This document shows positions 17,709-27,816 of a stretch of 64,000 bases of DNA, in pieces (within the stretch, counting starts at the first letter, position 1; every line of letters begins with the position of its first letter). Below the pieces are notes generated by a model, which worked only from the letters and a program-made list of their open reading frames with translations, made no database searches and had not been told where the DNA came from. The stretch is from an uncultured Agathobacter sp. (GTDB lineage: Bacteria; Bacillota; Clostridia; Lachnospirales; Lachnospiraceae): positions 1 to 64,000 of the forward strand of contig CAKRLV010000006.1 in the NCBI GenBank assembly GCA_934359755.1, read 5' to 3'. Made by a program: the position numbers and the translations under genes.

Positions 17709-20700
17709 ATGAAGAGTTTTCTAAAATGTATTGCTGTTGGAATGTCAGTGGTACTTGTAATCGGTGTTGTGGTTACTGCAGTACTTCTGCGTTCCAGCCA
17801 GGAGATAAGAGCAAATGAGTCCTTTGAGGGAATCGACAATATCATAGCGGGAAACAGTGAGGGAAATCCTTTTACTATTTACGAGCTTGTTCCAGATGCG
17901 AGCATGGGGGAGATAGGCTATATGATCGATGGTCAGGAGCCTATCAACTGGCAGCGCGAACTTAAGGATATTTCAGGAAGTGATAGCAGAAAGAGATACA
18001 TCAATGATGAACTTAGAAATCTGTATTCATCAATTGCTGCGCAGGACACATCAAGACCTATTACCTACAAGGCGTACGATGAATCATATCTGCCACATGA
18101 TGGATGGGATAGTTATACACTTTCTAACCCTGATGTGATAGCCAGTGGTACTTCTGGTTATGGAATGATAGAGAATGTTGGAAACGGTTCATATAATAAG
18201 GCGTTTGAGTATGTTCTTAATGAGAATGAGACTGGTCTGTACAATCAGAATGTGAAGTATTACCAGCATTCTTCTACAGGTGGGTACTATGGACTTAGAT
18301 TTACACAGGCATCACCTGTAGTGGATGCAGATACAGGTGAGCTTGTGGCAAGGGATGCGGATGGAAATCCTATCACATTATACAAAGTGTCTGAGACTTC
18401 TCCTATTATTACTCAGGAGATATTTGAACAGGCGAAGACAAATACACCTAATGCATATGTTTATCGTGTGAGTCGTGACAACTTGCTTGGTGCATATGAT
18501 TTTGTTGGAAGAATAGGTGATTCTACTGTAGCATTTGAGAATTTCGATGCGAACTATATCTATTATACTGTTCAGTTCGAGTATGTTGGTGATGATGCAC
18601 AGTTATCGGAAGATACTGTTTATTATACTGCAACTGTAAATGAATTCTACAATGATATGTCTGGCGAGTACAGTGGTATTCTTGATTTGAGAGAGCCATA
18701 TATTTCAGCTTCTTCACAGGATGAAGAGGGTAACATCACTGGAAATGGACATTTTGATCTGGATGCAAACCAGACTCATTATGAATATGCAGGTGACGGA
18801 AACGGACAGTATGATCTTAGAATTGGCAATGAAGCAGATGTGCTTGATGAGCCTCTGCATTTGAGTGTTGTATATTATACTGGAGGATTTACGAACAATA
18901 ACTGGTTCAGGGATGGTGTATTTAATCAGAATGATTATCTGTCACAGAACTCAAGGAATATGTATTTTGAAGTAAATACTATGGTTCCTGAGCAGTTTAA
19001 TTCTTATGATATTAATGCAAGCAATATGCTTTATATATCGGGCAATGCATTCAGAAAGAGTTCAAACAGTGATTTGAGAAGTTTTGGAACTGATAATGAT
19101 ATTACATGGCAACAGTTATGCAATGTCATGACGCTTGTTCAGTCATCGGATAGGCATTATCCTGTAGTGGTTGATTACAGCATCATTGGAAACAGTATAA
19201 ATGATTTAGCACATGCAGCTAATATTCAGAAGCTTGTTGCGTTATTGTGCAGCCGGAATGCATATTCGATTTCTTTTTCAGAGAATACAACAGCTGATTC
19301 AATTGACTGGAATGCTATAAGTGCAAATATGGTAAATGATGCTGACCATCATTTTGTAAACCAGAATATATATGTGTATCCGGGAAATTCTGATCCTAAA
19401 TCACCATATATGTTTTTGGATAATTCTACAGGAACAGCGCAGTACTTTACAACACCATTTATAGAGTACTCAAGAACATTTAATGATGTTACTGCCTTTG
19501 AGACAGCTGCTGAGGCTGCTGGATTTGGGGAAATCGCAGAGCGTATTGATTCACAGAACTTGAGCAGGCGAACAGAGAATGAAGCTTTGGGCGAAGAACA
19601 GTATGGCTATTTTGACTTGAAGATTTCAAAGGCCATTGCGATGGAATATATTATTGCGTATACAGATGAGGACACTCATCAGGAGATAAACGACACACTT
19701 TCTATCCTGGATCTGGAGCCTTGTTATGTTGATAATAATACAACAGATGCATTACAGGAGAGTACTGTACGAAGCTGGTTCAACGGCAGGGATAGTATAC
19801 CGACAATTACCATAACGCATATGTCGACTGCCGAATTTATCGGTAACATAACTGATATATCAAAGTATGACATGGTCTATATTGGTATGAGTGTAAATAT
19901 GCTTAATACTGATAATAAGGGGAATACCGTTTACAATGATTCAAGAATGAACAAGATGATTTATGTTAATGTAGGTGATGTTGCGGTTCTTCCAACGGAT
20001 CATTCAGGAATGCTAGAGACGGATTATCATCATAATGGAAACGGGGATAGAACAAGTGTCGTAGGAATATCGGATAGTGTAAATAAAACTAATTTGCCAG
20101 TTGAAACATATGCAAATGCTACAAATACATATAGGTATTCGGGCAATGATATCACTAAGGAGAAAATGCAGGACTTACGTGATTATGTATATGCCGGTTA
20201 TCCGGTTGTTGTAGCTGATAAGTTTTACAAAAATGCTTCGGCTATGGATACTGTAAATGAGACATATGTGGACAACTGCTCATATATGTACGAGTTGTTC
20301 AATGGTACATACAATGATGATGGGAGTGTTGTATCAAAGGGGCTTAATAAGTATACCAATGTTATGACAATAAAGCAGGTAGGAGAGAACTTTAGAAATC
20401 TCTACAATTACTTAAGTCTTGGTAAGCCAAGTATTAATCTTGTTGAACAGGCTGTAGTACCAAATACAAAGTATGTACAGTTGAATACAAATGTAATCTC
20501 ACTTGATTTCTCTATCAGTAACAGAGGTTCTGCCGATGCGAATGCTACATTTGATGCAAATTTATATCTTGATACAAACTCTGATGGTAAATTCTCTAAT
20601 ACACAGGAGGAGATAAGCGCCAACGATATCCGAATATATGACAATGGAACGCTGGTACGCCCGGTTTCAGAGACTGATGATTCGGGAAATACTCAGGTGC

Positions 20701-22502
20701 ATTATAAGCTTTATGCAGGTTCTGATCATAGTTATAAGTTGTCGTATACACTGCCTGAGAATTATGTAGGTATTATTCCTTGGCAGCTTAAGGTTAATCA
20801 GTCTACAAATGAGTTCAGATATGACTTAAAGAGTGGATATGTGTATTATAGACAAGCGAATGCAGACCCAGTTACTATTAAGATTCTTCAGATTGGCTCA
20901 TCTTCAGATGAGAGATTTAATATGAAAAATGAGGCTGCTAATTCTAATAGTAATTTCCATCAGGCTCTCGCGCAGGTTACTGATTATAAGATTGAAATAG
21001 ATTATATGAAGTCTAATGCATTTGGTGACTTTTGTGCAGGAAAAGATGTCAAATATTTCGAAGATACATATGACATGATTGTAATGGGATTTACAGATAT
21101 GTACAAAATAGACAGCCGTAATAACAGTGTACAGATTATCAAGGATTATATTAACAGAGGTAATCCTATATTATTTACACATGATACGACATCATTTTGT
21201 AATAATTCTACAGATCATGGACAATGGGGATATGACTTCAATAAAGAAATTCGTAATGCGGTTGGTATGGATAGATATGGAGTGCTTGAAAGCGCTGCTA
21301 TGATGCTTGGAACCCAGATGGAAAAAGGTAGTAATAAGACAATAGGTATTGCTAATCGTACTTACCAATCTGGAGAATTGTATAATCAGGCTGTGGAATA
21401 TGCAAATGAAAATAACACAGATTTGCCATATTTGCCAGGTAGTAACCGCAAAATTATTGTAAGACAGTCGCAAGGGGATTCATCTGGTGACATGACGCGT
21501 TATGTGTTTGCTGCGTATGACTATAATAGATATTTTTACTTGAAAGATGGAAGAATTAATTTTAACATGACTACTAATGATGTTGATAAAGTAAATGACG
21601 GACAGATAACCTCTTATCCGTTTGTGCTTCCAGATAAATTTTTGGCAGCTCCTACGCATGCGCAGTATTACCAGATTGATATGAATGAAGATGGCGATAA
21701 TGACGGTGAGAGTGATGTAGTTGTATGGTATACACTAAACAGCAACAACTTTTATGGTAAATCACCTAAGGATGTCCGTAATAACTACTACATCTACACA
21801 AAGGGAAATGTCACTTACTCTGGTGTAGGTCATAGAGCTGGTCTTACTATGGATGAAGTAAAATTATATATTAATACAATGATTGCAGCTTACAATGCTG
21901 GTACTCATTCGCCTTCGATTTCTATTAAGGACGGAGATGGCGATGATGCCGAGACGTTAAATACAATTTATGAGACTTTCAATCAAAGTGTTAATAACAA
22001 TGGTTCTGTAGTTTCTGATTCGCAGTCAGTTGAACAGCAGGTTTCACAGGAGAATTCACAGGGTGATGCAAAAGAGGCTATTTACTTTACTGTAAATGAT
22101 ACTAATATCGTAAGGAACTTAAAGCGTAAGGAAATCCGTGTTGATTTTTGTGTACCTGTAAGTGACAATGAGTATGATGCTAATGATAGCAACTACAGAA
22201 TTGTGAATGATAGCAGTGGTAATCCGGTATATCTAAAGAAAGTGGATATAAACAGATACAGGAAGAATGCGGATGGTCAATATGAGCCGATTAATACGTA
22301 TTACACATCTGGTGTGACATATAAGGCGGAGATTCCATTGTCTTTACTTTCTTCTGAGCAGAATTATGTCGAAATATATGCGGTGGTTCAGACCACTATC
22401 ATCAAGAATAATAATGATGGAACTGAAGGCGATCCATTTAATACATCAGCGTCATATTCGACATTCAGAATCCAAAAGGTAGGTCTTACAGACCTTGATT
22501 AA
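17709..22502 (+). CDS. Giant membrane-anchored DUF5057-like protein of the pilus operon
   Basis: Protein of 1597 residues, last gene of the operon. The upstream TTG at 17691 is in frame, but GAGGAAGAGG (17694-17704) fits the ATG at 17709. One N-terminal hydrophobic helix (about 8-29, no lipobox) anchors an otherwise extracellular protein. The phrase PFTIYELVPDASMGEIGYMI is what I recall from proteins labelled DUF5057. Near 1050-1200 is a Rossmann/GATase-like stretch (KILQIGSSSDERFNM; YDMIVMGFTDMY; GNPILFTHDTT). Acidic loops LDTNSDGKF, DMNEDGDNDGESD and KDGDGDDAE look like calcium sites. Position after the minor pilins invites comparison with PilY1 tip adhesins, but this is inference; no homology to PilY1 is seen. 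Confidence 0.65.
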   Translation: MKSFLKCIAVGMSVVLVIGVVVTAVLLRSSQEIRANESFEGIDNIIAGNSEGNPFTIYELVPDASMGEIGYMIDGQEPINWQRELKDISGSDSRKRYINDELRNLYSSIAAQDTSRPITYKAYDESYLPHDGWDSYTLSNPDVIASGTSGYGMIENVGNGSYNKAFEYVLNENETGLYNQNVKYYQHSSTGGYYGLRFTQASPVVDADTGELVARDADGNPITLYKVSETSPIITQEIFEQAKTNTPNAYVYRVSRDNLLGAYDFVGRIGDSTVAFENFDANYIYYTVQFEYVGDDAQLSEDTVYYTATVNEFYNDMSGEYSGILDLREPYISASSQDEEGNITGNGHFDLDANQTHYEYAGDGNGQYDLRIGNEADVLDEPLHLSVVYYTGGFTNNNWFRDGVFNQNDYLSQNSRNMYFEVNTMVPEQFNSYDINASNMLYISGNAFRKSSNSDLRSFGTDNDITWQQLCNVMTLVQSSDRHYPVVVDYSIIGNSINDLAHAANIQKLVALLCSRNAYSISFSENTTADSIDWNAISANMVNDADHHFVNQNIYVYPGNSDPKSPYMFLDNSTGTAQYFTTPFIEYSRTFNDVTAFETAAEAAGFGEIAERIDSQNLSRRTENEALGEEQYGYFDLKISKAIAMEYIIAYTDEDTHQEINDTLSILDLEPCYVDNNTTDALQESTVRSWFNGRDSIPTITITHMSTAEFIGNITDISKYDMVYIGMSVNMLNTDNKGNTVYNDSRMNKMIYVNVGDVAVLPTDHSGMLETDYHHNGNGDRTSVVGISDSVNKTNLPVETYANATNTYRYSGNDITKEKMQDLRDYVYAGYPVVVADKFYKNASAMDTVNETYVDNCSYMYELFNGTYNDDGSVVSKGLNKYTNVMTIKQVGENFRNLYNYLSLGKPSINLVEQAVVPNTKYVQLNTNVISLDFSISNRGSADANATFDANLYLDTNSDGKFSNTQEEISANDIRIYDNGTLVRPVSETDDSGNTQVHYKLYAGSDHSYKLSYTLPENYVGIIPWQLKVNQSTNEFRYDLKSGYVYYRQANADPVTIKILQIGSSSDERFNMKNEAANSNSNFHQALAQVTDYKIEIDYMKSNAFGDFCAGKDVKYFEDTYDMIVMGFTDMYKIDSRNNSVQIIKDYINRGNPILFTHDTTSFCNNSTDHGQWGYDFNKEIRNAVGMDRYGVLESAAMMLGTQMEKGSNKTIGIANRTYQSGELYNQAVEYANENNTDLPYLPGSNRKIIVRQSQGDSSGDMTRYVFAAYDYNRYFYLKDGRINFNMTTNDVDKVNDGQITSYPFVLPDKFLAAPTHAQYYQIDMNEDGDNDGESDVVVWYTLNSNNFYGKSPKDVRNNYYIYTKGNVTYSGVGHRAGLTMDEVKLYINTMIAAYNAGTHSPSISIKDGDGDDAETLNTIYETFNQSVNNNGSVVSDSQSVEQQVSQENSQGDAKEAIYFTVNDTNIVRNLKRKEIRVDFCVPVSDNEYDANDSNYRIVNDSSGNPVYLKKVDINRYRKNADGQYEPINTYYTSGVTYKAEIPLSLLSSEQNYVEIYAVVQTTIIKNNNDGTEGDPFNTSASYSTFRIQKVGLTDLD

Positions 22503-22507
22503 TTATT

Positions 22508-22555
22508 AAAGAACACATTTTTAGAAGAAATTCTTGAAAATGTGTTCTTTTTTTT
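22508..22555 (+). terminator. Terminator of the type IV pilus operon
   Basis: Perfect 14-bp stem (22508-22521 with 22537-22550; core GAACACATTTT/AAAATGTGTTC) followed by a run of T. Confidence 0.93.
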
Positions 22556-22666
22556 GAAAAAAATTATTTTTTTTAAAGAATTTAGTCGACGCCAGTAGAC
22601 AAAATCCGAAATATGGAGTTTAATATTATGTGGGTATTGATGTTATGAATATAAGGGAGGACCGTT

Positions 22667-23458
22667 ATGAAAAAACTTAACATTGCAATTGCAGATGATA
22701 ATGACTTACTTAGGGACATGCTTAGTGAGGTGATATCAGCAGAAGATGACATGCAGATCGTAGGTACAGCCAAAGATGGTGAGGAAGCATACAATATGAT
22801 TAAGACAAAGCATCCTGATGTAGTGATTCTTGATATTGTTATGCCGAAGATGGATGGTCTTGAAGTTCTCGACAGAGTTCGTATGGATAAGGATGTAAGT
22901 GACAATACAGCTATTGTTATGCTCAGTGCTGTTGGTAAGGAAGTTATTACTGAGGATGCATTTGCGCGAGGTGCAGATTATTTTATAATGAAGCCATTTC
23001 ATAAAGAATCTTTGATTTCGAAGATAAAGAATCTGCATGAACAAAAAAGTGGCAGAAGAAGCAGAACTAATAATTCACATATGACATCAAATGAAATTAC
23101 GGTCAGCACAAAGAGTATTGAAGAAGAGGTTACGGATATAATACATGAAGTGGGGGTACCTGCGCATATTAAGGGGTATCAGTATCTTCGGGAGGCTATC
23201 ATTATGTCTGTAAATGATATGGATATGCTTAATTCAATTACTAAGATACTTTATCCTGAGATTGCGAAGAAGTACAACACTACTTCCAGCCGCGTAGAGA
23301 GGGCAATAAGGCATGCAATTGAGGTGGCATGGAGCAGAGGAAAGATGGACACTATAGACGAACTGTTTGGCTATACTATTAACAATGGAAAGGGTAAACC
23401 TACTAACTCAGAGTTTATTGCTTTGATTACCGACAAAATCAGATTACAAATGAAATAA
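22667..23458 (+). CDS. spo0A: Sporulation master regulator Spo0A
   Basis: Response regulator of 263 residues. The receiver shows IAIADDNDLLRDML, the phospho-site VVILDIVMPKMDGLEVL and the Lys in IMKPFHKESL. The Spo0A C-terminal domain is unmistakable: ITEIIHEVGVPAHIKGYQYLREAI-type helix (here TDIIHEVGVPAHIKGYQYLR), then ILYPEIAKKYNTTSSRVERA and the recognition region AIRHAIEVAWSRG. Monocistronic, between two strong terminators. A weak 0A-box-like TTTTGTCTA (reverse complement of 22596-22604) lies upstream and could serve autoregulation. Its presence alone does not prove sporulation, as many non-sporing relatives keep it. Confidence 0.96.
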   Translation: MKKLNIAIADDNDLLRDMLSEVISAEDDMQIVGTAKDGEEAYNMIKTKHPDVVILDIVMPKMDGLEVLDRVRMDKDVSDNTAIVMLSAVGKEVITEDAFARGADYFIMKPFHKESLISKIKNLHEQKSGRRSRTNNSHMTSNEITVSTKSIEEEVTDIIHEVGVPAHIKGYQYLREAIIMSVNDMDMLNSITKILYPEIAKKYNTTSSRVERAIRHAIEVAWSRGKMDTIDELFGYTINNGKGKPTNSEFIALITDKIRLQMK

Positions 23459-23486
23459 TATATTAGTACCAAATTACCAGAGGGTG

Positions 23487-23495
23487 TGATATAAT
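23487..23495 (+). promoter_or_regulatory. Extended -10 promoter of glgA
   Basis: TG-A-TATAAT at 23487-23495 with only a weak -35 (TACCAA at 23467-23472). Confidence 0.45.
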
Positions 23496-23524
23496 CTATA
23501 TATGCTAACTAGGAGGTGCGATGT

Positions 23525-24970
23525 ATGAAAAATATACTGATTGTTGCATCTGAAGCTATTCCTTATATGAAGACAGGTGGGCTTGCGGATGTTGTTGGAT
23601 CATTACCTGGATATATTGACAAGGATAATTATGATGTCAGAGTGATAATGCCTAAATATGCATGTATGGATGAGAAGTTTCTTCCGGAATTGACTCAGGT
23701 CTGTCATTTTGATGTGAATTTGAACTGGAGAAAACAGTACGCCGGAATCTTAAAGGCTACGCATGACGGCGTTGTTTATTATTTTGTTGACAATGAATTT
23801 TATTTTGCAGGATCTTCGCCGTACAATCAGATTTATGAAGATGTAGAGAAGTTTGCATTCTTTAGCAAGGCGGTTCTTGATGCTCTTAAGTACATTGATT
23901 TCATGCCAGATGTCATTCACTGTAATGATTGGCAGACAGGGCTTTTGCCTGTATTTTTGAAGACAATATATGGCAGTGACAATTTCTATTTCGGAATAAG
24001 GACAGTATTTTCGATTCATAATATGAAGTTTCAGGGGCGTTGGAAGATAGATGAGGTGGCCGATATAACAGGATTGCCACAGCACATTTTTGCATACGAT
24101 AAGCTTGAATCTTATGGCGAGGCGAACTACTTAAAGGGTGGAATTGTTTATGCAGATAAGGTGACTACGGTTAGTCCGACTTATGCGTATGAGATTACGA
24201 CTCCAGAGGGTGGAGAAGGTCTTGACGGGCTTATGTCAGCAAGAAGAGAGGATTTGTATGGTATTGTAAATGGTATAGATTATGACGAGTACAATCCTTC
24301 GAAGGATAAGTACGTGAAGAATCATTTTTCAGCTGAGGACATATCAGGCAAGAAGCTTTGTAAGAAGTCACTTCAAAAGAGTGTAGGACTGCCTGTAAAG
24401 GATGATGTTTTTATGATTGGCATGGTATCTAGAATGACAGATCAGAAGGGATTTGATCTGGTAGAATATATTCTTGATGAGATGCTTAATGCACTTGATA
24501 TACAGCTTGTTGTCCTAGGTACTGGTGAGGAAAAATATGAGAATATGTTCAGATATTTTCAGAGTAAGTATCCTGATAAAGTTTCAGCTACAATTGGATA
24601 TTCAGAGGAAGTGGCACATCAGATTTATGCATCATGTGATGCGTTTCTTATGCCTTCATTATTTGAGCCATGCGGATTGAGTCAGATGATGGCTATGCGC
24701 TATGGCACAATTCCAATTGTACGTGAGACCGGCGGCTTGAAGGATACGGTTATGGCATATAATGAATACGAAGATACAGGAGATGGTTTCTCATTTGACA
24801 ATTATAATGCAGACGATATGTATCATGTTATTCAGTATGCGTATAGTGTATATTCAAATTATCCTATGAAGTGGGAGAAAATTATAAAGAGGGCGATGAA
24901 CGAGGATTTCTCATGGGATGCCTCAGCACGCAGATATGAAGAACTTTATGATTCGATAATCATTAAATAA
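23525..24970 (+). CDS. glgA: Glycogen synthase (ADP-glucose)
   Basis: GT5 glycogen synthase of 481 residues; transfers glucose from ADP-glucose to alpha-1,4-glucan. The N-terminal ADP-binding motif is KTGGLADVVGSLP (classic KXGGL). The C-terminal Rossmann half has the conserved FEPCGLSQMMAMRYGTIPIVRETGGLKDTV. The GTG at 23516 lies inside the ribosome site AGGAGG (23511-23516), so the ATG at 23525 is chosen. No other glg genes adjoin it. Confidence 0.94.
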   Translation: MKNILIVASEAIPYMKTGGLADVVGSLPGYIDKDNYDVRVIMPKYACMDEKFLPELTQVCHFDVNLNWRKQYAGILKATHDGVVYYFVDNEFYFAGSSPYNQIYEDVEKFAFFSKAVLDALKYIDFMPDVIHCNDWQTGLLPVFLKTIYGSDNFYFGIRTVFSIHNMKFQGRWKIDEVADITGLPQHIFAYDKLESYGEANYLKGGIVYADKVTTVSPTYAYEITTPEGGEGLDGLMSARREDLYGIVNGIDYDEYNPSKDKYVKNHFSAEDISGKKLCKKSLQKSVGLPVKDDVFMIGMVSRMTDQKGFDLVEYILDEMLNALDIQLVVLGTGEEKYENMFRYFQSKYPDKVSATIGYSEEVAHQIYASCDAFLMPSLFEPCGLSQMMAMRYGTIPIVRETGGLKDTVMAYNEYEDTGDGFSFDNYNADDMYHVIQYAYSVYSNYPMKWEKIIKRAMNEDFSWDASARRYEELYDSIIIK

Positions 24971-24978
24971 TTTACAGG

Positions 24979-25012
24979 AAAAGTCTCAGTGATGTCACTC
25001 ACTGAGACTTTT
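24979..25012. terminator. Bidirectional terminator, glgA / DUF5688
   Basis: Perfect 14-bp stem (24979-24992 with 24999-25012), core AGTCTCAGTGA/TCACTGAGACT, A-run on one side and T-run on the other, between convergent genes. Confidence 0.92.
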
Positions 25013-25023
25013 AATTATACAAA

Positions 25024-25887
25024 TTATTGAACAATCTTGTCCTGGGACATAGAATACATGTATACGTGATCAGAGAGCACTTCCTCATCAGATACTGATG
25101 TGGAGTTGACGGTGCTGACCATATCATTGTAATATTCCATGTCATTACAGATGTTCGCCGGGAATGCAATAAATTCATGTATACTGCTTGGAATTAAAAT
25201 TAAATCACTATGTAATATTGAAGCTAAGTCCTTGAGAACATTGTGATACAGGATGCATGATGCTCCGTTCGTGCGTGTCTGGTTAGTGATCACGTACATA
25301 GGTGGTTCGTATGCTGTATACGGAATTTGGACAATAGAGGAGATGTTTACAATTTCGGCTGGAAGCAATTTGGGAGTATTGTTTATAGCTTCTTTGTATA
25401 CATCGTCTGCTGTAACATTCCACAGATCAAGATGCGACTGGTAGATGGTAATTGTCCCAAGCTGTTTATCATCTTTGCTGTATAGCACTTGAAAAATTAT
25501 AGCCAGATCAAAGAGTCTCATGTGGGGAAGATCCTTTAGCATTTCGCTATTTTTCTCGTAGTTAATGAGCTTTAGAACTATGGATTCTTTGATGGAATCA
25601 TAGCAGATGAATCTCTCAATATCAAAATTATCTTTGGGGATAATTGATTTGTACGTAGCCATAATGTCTTCGTATATATCACAGATTGGCTGTCCGTTCA
25701 GATATCGATGATAATATGGACGTAGATAGATGGTTGGGGCAATATTGATAGATGGATCCCTGATTGTGAGTCCATCAAGAATAGAGCCGTTGTTCTTCTT
25801 GATCTTGTCAATTGCAACTGTACAAGCTGCGTCAAAGTTTTTTCCAATAGTTGTTTCAATTTCATTTAAAAATTCCTGATAATTCAT
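25024..25887 (-). CDS. DUF5688-like protein
   Basis: Soluble protein of 287 residues that I match to the DUF5688 family common in Lachnospiraceae: MNYQEFLNEIETTIG start, central YLRPYYHRYLNGQPICDIYEDIM and C-terminal LHSDLILIPSSIHEFIAFP. Function unknown. The reading frame stays open upstream to 25989, but AGAAGGAGT (25891-25900 on the complement) decides the start at 25887. It stands alone, convergent with glgA. Confidence 0.65.
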   Translation of the reverse strand: MNYQEFLNEIETTIGKNFDAACTVAIDKIKKNNGSILDGLTIRDPSINIAPTIYLRPYYHRYLNGQPICDIYEDIMATYKSIIPKDNFDIERFICYDSIKESIVLKLINYEKNSEMLKDLPHMRLFDLAIIFQVLYSKDDKQLGTITIYQSHLDLWNVTADDVYKEAINNTPKLLPAEIVNISSIVQIPYTAYEPPMYVITNQTRTNGASCILYHNVLKDLASILHSDLILIPSSIHEFIAFPANICNDMEYYNDMVSTVNSTSVSDEEVLSDHVYMYSMSQDKIVQ

Positions 25888-25923
25888 AATACTCCTTCTC
25901 AGGCATATAACTATTGGGATAAA

Positions 25924-25938
25924 TGTACGATTCGTACA
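25924..25938. promoter_or_regulatory. Palindromic operator-like site upstream of the DUF5688 gene
   Basis: TGTACGA-T-TCGTACA is a perfect 15-bp palindrome about 40 bp before the start codon. A second palindrome TATCAT-GAA-ATGATA lies at about 25984-25998, close to possible -10/-35 elements of the minus strand. Looks like a repressor site. Confidence 0.4.
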
Positions 25939-26141
25939 ATATGAATAAAAGAAATCTACGAGTGTTACCTCGTGGATATAATATATCATGAAATGATACA
26001 GGTTTCAACATAAAATTTTGGATATTTTTTAAGAATAAATGTAATTTTTTCAAAATTTTTTATAATTTTTGCAATTTCATTCGAATCAAAAAAGAATTTT
26101 GTTGATTTTAATAAATACATTTGTTATTATACATATATCGT

Positions 26142-26214
<73 letters not shown>

Positions 26215-26263
26215 TACATCAGAATTGATATTCTGGAAGAAGATTTTAGGAGAGGTTAGTGAG

Positions 26264-26575
26264 ATGGATTTTATTAAGACTCATAAGAATATGGTATCAC
26301 TTGCCATTTTTGTTATCATAGCTGCTATTTCAGTAGTGGTAATGACTGTAATACTTAAGCAGTCTGTTATTCCAGTATGCGTGCTCGTGTTGATTGAGGC
26401 TGGAATTGCTGTTTTACTTCACAATGCGGAGCTTTGGATGCATGGATTACTCATTTTGGCAGAGATTATTGCAGGTATTGCAACTGGCAGGATAGTGATT
26501 ATTCTTTTATGTATTCTTGTGTATATCGCAGCAATATTTGCACTTAAATTTATGAATGAGGAGATTTCTAAATAA
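26264..26575 (+). CDS. Small membrane protein
   Basis: Unrecognised protein of 103 residues with three to four hydrophobic helices (about 9-28, 33-50, 54-73, 76-95) and a short charged N terminus. An open frame extends back through the tRNA gene, but AGGAGAGG (26249-26256) supports the ATG at 26264. Likely cotranscribed with the HD protein 10 bp downstream. No motif points to a function. Confidence 0.7.
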   Translation: MDFIKTHKNMVSLAIFVIIAAISVVVMTVILKQSVIPVCVLVLIEAGIAVLLHNAELWMHGLLILAEIIAGIATGRIVIILLCILVYIAAIFALKFMNEEISK

Positions 26576-26585
26576 GGAGATAGAG

Positions 26586-27107
26586 ATGGATAGTGACAGT
26601 TATAGCCAACAACAGTTAGATGACCTTTTTATGAAGATGATGGATTTTTATGAAGGTGATGCGAAGCGTATACAGCATTTCATTAAAGTCCACAGTTTAT
26701 CCAGAATTATCGGAATTAAGGAACAGTTGGATGAGGCTACATTGTTTATTCTTGAGGCTGCTGCTTATACTCATGATATTGGTATAAGGATTGCGGAGGA
26801 GAAATTTGGTAAGTGCGATGGAAAGCTTCAGGAGCAGGAAGGACCACCAGTTGCACACAGGATGTTATCAGAGCTTGGTGTTGAGAATTATATGGTGGAG
26901 AGAATCTGTTACCTGATTGGTCATCATCATACATATACGAATGTTGATGGTATGGATTATCAGATTCTTATAGAAGCTGATTTCCTTGTTAATTTATATG
27001 AGGATAAGGCTGGCAGGAATGAAATAAAGTCAGTATATGAAAGAATTTTTAAAACTGATACTGGAAAAGAGATATTCCAGAATATGTTTTATCAAAAAGA
27101 GGATTAA
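26586..27107 (+). CDS. HD-domain phosphohydrolase
   Basis: Protein of 173 residues with an HD fold: His in HFIKVHSLSRIIG, the HD pair in AAAYTHDIGIRIAEE and the later HH pair in YLIGHHHTYTNVDG, then a final Asp (LIEADFLVNLYE). These are the metal ligands of HD hydrolases, so it is probably active on a nucleotide or phosphate ester. The start is chosen by AAGGAG before 26586; an earlier in-frame ATG lies inside the upstream gene. Member of the 26264-29193 cluster. Confidence 0.82.
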   Translation: MDSDSYSQQQLDDLFMKMMDFYEGDAKRIQHFIKVHSLSRIIGIKEQLDEATLFILEAAAYTHDIGIRIAEEKFGKCDGKLQEQEGPPVAHRMLSELGVENYMVERICYLIGHHHTYTNVDGMDYQILIEADFLVNLYEDKAGRNEIKSVYERIFKTDTGKEIFQNMFYQKED

Positions 27108-27154
27108 TATTAGGTTCTGGGGTTATGCTCTGGAACCTTCTTTGTATAATAGAT

Positions 27155-27793
27155 ATGGCGAACAAGATTAATTATCAGGTTGTCATGGAACAGCTTATTA
27201 AAGAAAATTGCATAGATGGGAAGGTACCTAAGCTCCTTTTACATAGTTGCTGTGGACCATGCAGCACATATTGTATCAGTGTTCTGGCTAAGTATTTTGA
27301 TGTGACGGTATTTTATTATAATCCTAATATCTATCCGCCTGACGAATACACTATGAGGGCTGCTGAACAGCAGAGATTTATTGAGCAGTTCCCTGTGGAA
27401 CATCCTGTGTCTTTTGTCGAAGGTGTGTATGATACAGGCAGCTTTTATGAGATGACAAAGGGACTCGAGGATGTACCAGAAGGCGGTGAGAGGTGCTTTA
27501 AGTGTTATGAACTAAGACTTAGGGAAAGCGCAAAATATGCTTCGGAACATGGATTTGATTTTTTTACTACGACATTGTCGATAAGTCCGCTCAAGAATGC
27601 CACAAAGCTTAATGAAATAGGTGGCATGTTAGAGCGTGAATACAATATAAAGTATCTTTATTCTGATTTTAAGAAAAAAGAAGGCTACAAGAAATCCACA
27701 GAGATTTCAAGAGAATACGATATGTACAGGCAGTATTACTGCGGATGTGTATATTCAAAGCGGCAAAGAGATAAAGAAATAGCTGCAAAATAA
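27155..27793 (+). CDS. queH: Epoxyqueuosine reductase QueH
   Basis: QueH (DUF208 family), 212 residues from the ATG at 27155: last step of queuosine synthesis in tRNA. Paired cysteines near the N terminus (LLLHSCCGPCSTYCI) and the later ERCFKC and YYCGCVYS motifs provide the iron-sulfur and metal sites. The fold-typical FTTTLSISPLKNATKLNEIGG and KKKEGYKKSTEISREY are present. An earlier ATG at 27125 lies in the loop of a hairpin (AGGTTC 27112-27117 with GAACCT 27133-27138), so the later start is preferred, though its ribosome site is weak. argH follows after 23 bp. Confidence 0.9.
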   Translation: MANKINYQVVMEQLIKENCIDGKVPKLLLHSCCGPCSTYCISVLAKYFDVTVFYYNPNIYPPDEYTMRAAEQQRFIEQFPVEHPVSFVEGVYDTGSFYEMTKGLEDVPEGGERCFKCYELRLRESAKYASEHGFDFFTTTLSISPLKNATKLNEIGGMLEREYNIKYLYSDFKKKEGYKKSTEISREYDMYRQYYCGCVYSKRQRDKEIAAK

Positions 27794-27816
27794 TATAAAA
27801 CAGGAGGAATTGTAAT

